DNA from: Clostridiales bacterium
GTDB lineage: Bacteria; Bacillota; Clostridia; Christensenellales; CAG-138
Direction of reading: 5' to 3'
DNA length: 16,695 nt
NCBI GenBank assembly: GCA_009783775.1
Contig: WRCT01000022.1
Location: 1-16,695, forward strand
A program made the position numbers and the translations under genes. Each line of letters opens with the position of its first letter. Within the stretch, counting starts at the first letter, position 1. Shown piece by piece: positions 13,908-16,695 of this stretch. The notes beneath the pieces are model-generated. The model was given only the letters and a program-made list of their open reading frames with translations, did no database searches and was not told the DNA's origin.

Positions 13908-14051
13908 AGTGTTGAGAGTTGAGAGTTGAGTAAAGGAAGAAACCCCTACGGGCTTTCCTTTGAATGATAAACGCAGGCGAACTATCTGATTCAAAAACTG
14001 CGTCAGCAGTTTTTTCATTCACTCCACTCTCAACACTTAACTCTCAACACT
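13908..14051 (-). repeat. Heptamer-armed intergenic element C
   Basis: Arms 13908-13930 and 14029-14051 are inverted copies of AGAGTTG-like 7-base repeats, 21 of 23 bases pairing. Read on the minus strand the order is arm, GGAGTGAATG, hairpin 1 (AAAAACTGC-TGAC-GCAGTTTTT, 14014-13993), a spacer, hairpin 2 (AAAGGAAAGCCC with GGGTTTCTTCCTTT, 13961-13932), arm. It fills the gap between apt and rel; the right arm ends 9 bases before the rel ATG. Confidence 0.8.
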
Positions 14052-14060
14052 AACGACATC

Positions 14061-16241
14061 ATGAACGAATTGCTTCTAAAATTCGAATTCCGTTTCGGCG
14101 AGGCCAACCTGGCCTTGCTGGAAAACGCGCTGGCGTTTGCCGACCGCGCGCACGCGAACCAGCTGCGCGAGTCGGACGCGCCCTATATCGAGCACCCTGT
14201 CGCCGTCGCGGCCTATCTGCTGGAGATGGGCCTGGACATGGCGACCGTGGTGGCCGCGCTGCTGCATGACACGATCGAGGACGGGGACGATGTCACGACT
14301 GAGCTGCTCGAAAAGGAGTTCGGGCGCGAGGTCGCGCTGCTGGTCGACGGCGTGACCAAGTTGACCAAGTCCGGCAAGCAAACCTATATCACCAAAAAGC
14401 AGGAGCAGAGCGAAAACCTGCGCAAGCTCTTTCTCGCGATCGCGGCCGATGTGCGCGTGGTCATCATCAAGCTGGCCGACCGCCTGCACAATATGCGCAC
14501 GCTGGCGTTTTGCGCGCCGGCCAAACAGACGCGGATCGCCAAGGAGACGCTGGAGGTCTACGCCCCGCTCGCGCACCGTTTCGGCATGGGCGCGATCCGC
14601 AGCGAATTAGAGGACCTGTCCTTTGCCTACCTCATGCCCGAGGAGTTTGAAAAGACGCGGGCGCTGGTCGGCAGCCAGCAGGCGGAGCGCGTGGAGGCCT
14701 TAAACTCCGCCATGCGCGACATGGAAGAAATGCTGACCGAGCAGGGCATCGAGGCCAAGCTCGCGGGCCGGCCCAAGCATATCTATTCCGTCTACCGCAA
14801 AATGCAGCGGTCCAATGCGGGGATCAACGAGGTATATGATCTGATCGCCATTCGCGTGATCGTCGATTCGGTCAACGACTGCTACGGCGCGCTGGGCGTG
14901 ATCCACGCGGCCTGGAAACCGCTGCCCGGGCGGTTTAAGGACTATATCGCCATGCCCAAGCCGAATATGTACCGCTCCCTGCATACCACGCTGATGAGTC
15001 CGGACGGCATTCCCTTCGAGGTGCAGCTGCGCACGCAGGAAATGCACGAGATGGCGGAGTACGGAATCGCGGCGCACTGGATGTATAAGGAGGGCCGGAG
15101 CGTCGAGACCGTGCTGGACAAAAAGACGCACTGGCTGCGGCAGGTTTTGGAGGCCAATGAGATGGCCGAGAACAGCCGCGAGTTTACGGACAGCATCTTA
15201 AAAGACTTTTTGGGCGAGTATGTCTTTGTGCTCTCGCCCCAAGGCGAGATTTTCGACCTGCCGGTCGGCTCCACACCGCTCGATTTTGCCTACCGGATCC
15301 ATACGAACATCGGCCACCGCACCCAGCACGCGCGCGTCAACGGCGCCATGGTGCGCTTGGATTATATCCTCAAGACCAACGACGTGGTGGAGATATTGAC
15401 CGGCGGCGAGAAGGCGGGCCCCAGCCGCGACTGGCTGAACATCGTAAAGACGCAGTCCGCCAAAAGCAAGATCCGGCAGTGGTTCAAACGCGCGGGCCGC
15501 GAGGAGAATATCCAAAAAGGACGGGAAATGTTGGAGGCGGCCGCCAAGAGGCAGGGCCAGTCCCTGGCCGTGCTCTTAAAGCCCGAATATTATCAGGACG
15601 TGTTAAAGCGGCATAACTTTGCCGCGCTGGACGATATGTACTCCGCCATCGGTTTCGGCGGCGTGGCGAGCGGGCAGATTTTGCACAAGCTCATGGATAT
15701 GCACCGCAAGGCGACCAAGCTGGAGGAAATGAGCCGTCGGTTGACGTCCTCCGGCCCCGCCGCTGCCGCGCCCGTGCCCAAGTCGCGCGTGCACCCGCAC
15801 GGCATTGTCATTCATGGCGACCCGGGCATGGCGGTGCGGTTCAGCCACTGCTGCAACCCGCTGCCCGGCGACGCGATCGTGGGATACATCACGCGCGGGC
15901 GGGGCGTGTCCATTCACCGCGCGGACTGCAAGAACGTCCGTTCCCTGGGCCAGGAGGCGGCGCGCATGATCGACATCGAGTGGGCCGCCGCGACGCAGGG
16001 CGCGTTCACCGTCTCGGTGCGCGTGCACGCGGTGGACCGGGTCGGGTCCATTATGGAGATATCCAAGCTGCTGGTCAACCAGAACATCAGCGTCTCGGAT
16101 ATGAACTGCCGGGCCCAGCCCGAGGGCCATGTGATCATCGACATGAGCTTTACGGTGCAAAGCGCTGAGCAGCTCGCCCTGATTTTGCAGGGCCTGAAGA
16201 AACTGAAGGTCGTGATGGATGTGTATCGGATTGACAGGTGA
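14061..16241 (+). CDS. rel: Bifunctional (p)ppGpp synthetase/hydrolase
   Basis: 726 residues, full length. Hydrolase HD domain: IEHPVAVAAYLLEM (His45), ALLHDTIED (His69-Asp70, Glu73-Asp74), KLADRLHNMRTL. Synthetase domain: RPKHIYSVYRKM, YDLIAIRVIVDS, GRFKDYIAMPKPNMYRSLHT and FEVQLRTQEMHEMAEYGIA. The RFKD motif is the RxKD type of bifunctional Rel enzymes rather than the ExDD of monofunctional RelA. TGS follows (VFVLSPQGEIFDLPVGSTPLDFAYRIH), then the zinc-finger region with HCCNPLPGD and HRADCKN, and a C-terminal ACT domain (VRVHAVDRVGSIMEISKLL). It governs the stringent response at the ribosome. No SD is visible before ATG 14061, where element C ends. Confidence 0.97.
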   Translation: MNELLLKFEFRFGEANLALLENALAFADRAHANQLRESDAPYIEHPVAVAAYLLEMGLDMATVVAALLHDTIEDGDDVTTELLEKEFGREVALLVDGVTKLTKSGKQTYITKKQEQSENLRKLFLAIAADVRVVIIKLADRLHNMRTLAFCAPAKQTRIAKETLEVYAPLAHRFGMGAIRSELEDLSFAYLMPEEFEKTRALVGSQQAERVEALNSAMRDMEEMLTEQGIEAKLAGRPKHIYSVYRKMQRSNAGINEVYDLIAIRVIVDSVNDCYGALGVIHAAWKPLPGRFKDYIAMPKPNMYRSLHTTLMSPDGIPFEVQLRTQEMHEMAEYGIAAHWMYKEGRSVETVLDKKTHWLRQVLEANEMAENSREFTDSILKDFLGEYVFVLSPQGEIFDLPVGSTPLDFAYRIHTNIGHRTQHARVNGAMVRLDYILKTNDVVEILTGGEKAGPSRDWLNIVKTQSAKSKIRQWFKRAGREENIQKGREMLEAAAKRQGQSLAVLLKPEYYQDVLKRHNFAALDDMYSAIGFGGVASGQILHKLMDMHRKATKLEEMSRRLTSSGPAAAAPVPKSRVHPHGIVIHGDPGMAVRFSHCCNPLPGDAIVGYITRGRGVSIHRADCKNVRSLGQEAARMIDIEWAAATQGAFTVSVRVHAVDRVGSIMEISKLLVNQNISVSDMNCRAQPEGHVIIDMSFTVQSAEQLALILQGLKKLKVVMDVYRIDR

Positions 16242-16440
16242 ATGTACAATGTACAAACTACAAACTACAATTGAGGAAGAAAAGCCCCGGGTCCCCGCCC
16301 AGCACCTGGCATCCGAACCAGGTGCTGGATGGGGTGGATTGGCGGCTTTTCCTCTGAACAATGGGCTTAAGCCACCCATCAAATGTGCCGCCGAGAGCGG
16401 CACTCCTTCATTGTAGTTTGTAGTTTGCACATTGTAGTTT
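16241..16440 (-). repeat. Heptamer-armed intergenic element E
   Basis: Left arm 16241-16274 and right arm 16409-16440 are inverted ACTACAA/TGTACAA 7-base repeats. Inside: a nested hairpin (outer GAGGAAGAAAAGCC 16273-16286 with GGCTTTTCCTC 16344-16354; inner CAGCACCTGG 16300-16309 with its complement 16318-16327); the palindrome GGCTTAAGCC (16364-16373); and a second hairpin GTGCCGC-CGAGA-GCGGCAC (16385-16403). It begins in the rel stop codon and ends at the dtd SD. On the minus strand it has the same order of parts as element A. Confidence 0.8.
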
Positions 16441-16449
16441 GAGGTAAGT

Positions 16450-16695
16450 ATGAAAGCAGTAGTACAACGCGTTTCCTCCGCGTCCGTGACGGTGGAGGGA
16501 CAGATAACGGGGCAGATTGGCCACGGACTGATGGTCTTACTGGGAATCGCGGTCGATGATAGGGAGGCCGATTTGGCCTATATCACCAAAAAGATTTTGG
16601 GACTGCGCGTGTTTGACGACGAGAAGGGCGTACCGAATCTATCCGTGACCGATGTGGGCGGCAGCGTGCTGGTCGTTTCACAGTTCACGCTTTAC
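16450..16695 (+). CDS. dtd: D-aminoacyl-tRNA deacylase, 5' part
   Basis: 82 codons up to the window end, open frame. MKAVVQRVSSASVTVEGQIT, IGHGLMVLLGIAVDD, YITKKILGLRVFDDEKG and SVLVVSQFTLY are the N-terminal half of Dtd, including the SQFTLY catalytic motif. The enzyme removes D-amino acids (and glycine from tRNA-Ala) wrongly loaded on tRNA, acting through a dimer interface. ATG 16450 has GAGG five bases upstream, and the right arm of element E touches that SD. The remaining 65 or so residues lie beyond the window. Position after rel is conserved in Firmicutes. Confidence 0.96.
   Translation, partial: MKAVVQRVSSASVTVEGQITGQIGHGLMVLLGIAVDDREADLAYITKKILGLRVFDDEKGVPNLSVTDVGGSVLVVSQFTLY

Noticed and set aside
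7373..16440. CRISPR arrays at the heptamer repeats
   Set aside because: Repeat units are 7 bases, without spacers, and inverted at each end; no cas genes are nearby.

Overview
The window reads as the chromosome of an uncultured, high-GC Firmicute of the Clostridia type. The reasons are the recJ-apt-rel-dtd order, the rpsF-ssb-rpsR operon, a tmcAL (ylbM) gene beside pta-ackA, lipoproteins with Gram-positive style N-termini, and sigma-A-like promoters with 17-base spacers. The genus cannot be named from this alone.

Layout. Positions 1-5.7 kb form an envelope/accessory region: a secreted cohesin-like/FIVAR-like protein, a small DUF4342 protein, then on the minus strand a leucine-rich-repeat lipoprotein and a phosphodiester-glycosidase (NAGPA) lipoprotein. 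Between 4254 and 4808 lie two decayed gene pieces, a NAGPA C-terminus and a DUF4342 C-terminus, and a strong promoter set in a perfect inverted repeat. A cysteine-rich lipoprotein and a tRNA-Leu(CAA) follow, both on the minus strand. Positions 6.2-7.4 kb hold the minus-strand rpsF-ssb-rpsR operon with a clear promoter and terminator. Positions 7.5-11.3 kb hold tmcAL (minus) diverging from pta and ackA (plus), an acetate-centred neighbourhood: Pta/AckA make or use acetate, and TmcAL consumes acetate to modify tRNA-Met. From 11.3 kb to the end is recJ, apt, rel and the start of dtd: DNA repair, purine salvage, stringent response and tRNA proofreading.

The most unusual content is a family of intergenic elements at 7373-7506, 8721-8875, 9960-10035, 13908-14051 and 16241-16440. 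Each complete copy is bounded by inverted arms built of 7-base tandem repeats (AAGTAAT-like, ACTACAA-like or AGAGTTG-like). The arms enclose two hairpins in a conserved order. Arm type and core type are shuffled between copies, and several arms run straight out of a stop codon or straight into a Shine-Dalgarno sequence. They occupy almost every gap longer than about 60 bases from 7.3 kb onward and none before it. I do not recognise them as a named family. They could be MITE-like mobile elements or RNA-level elements.
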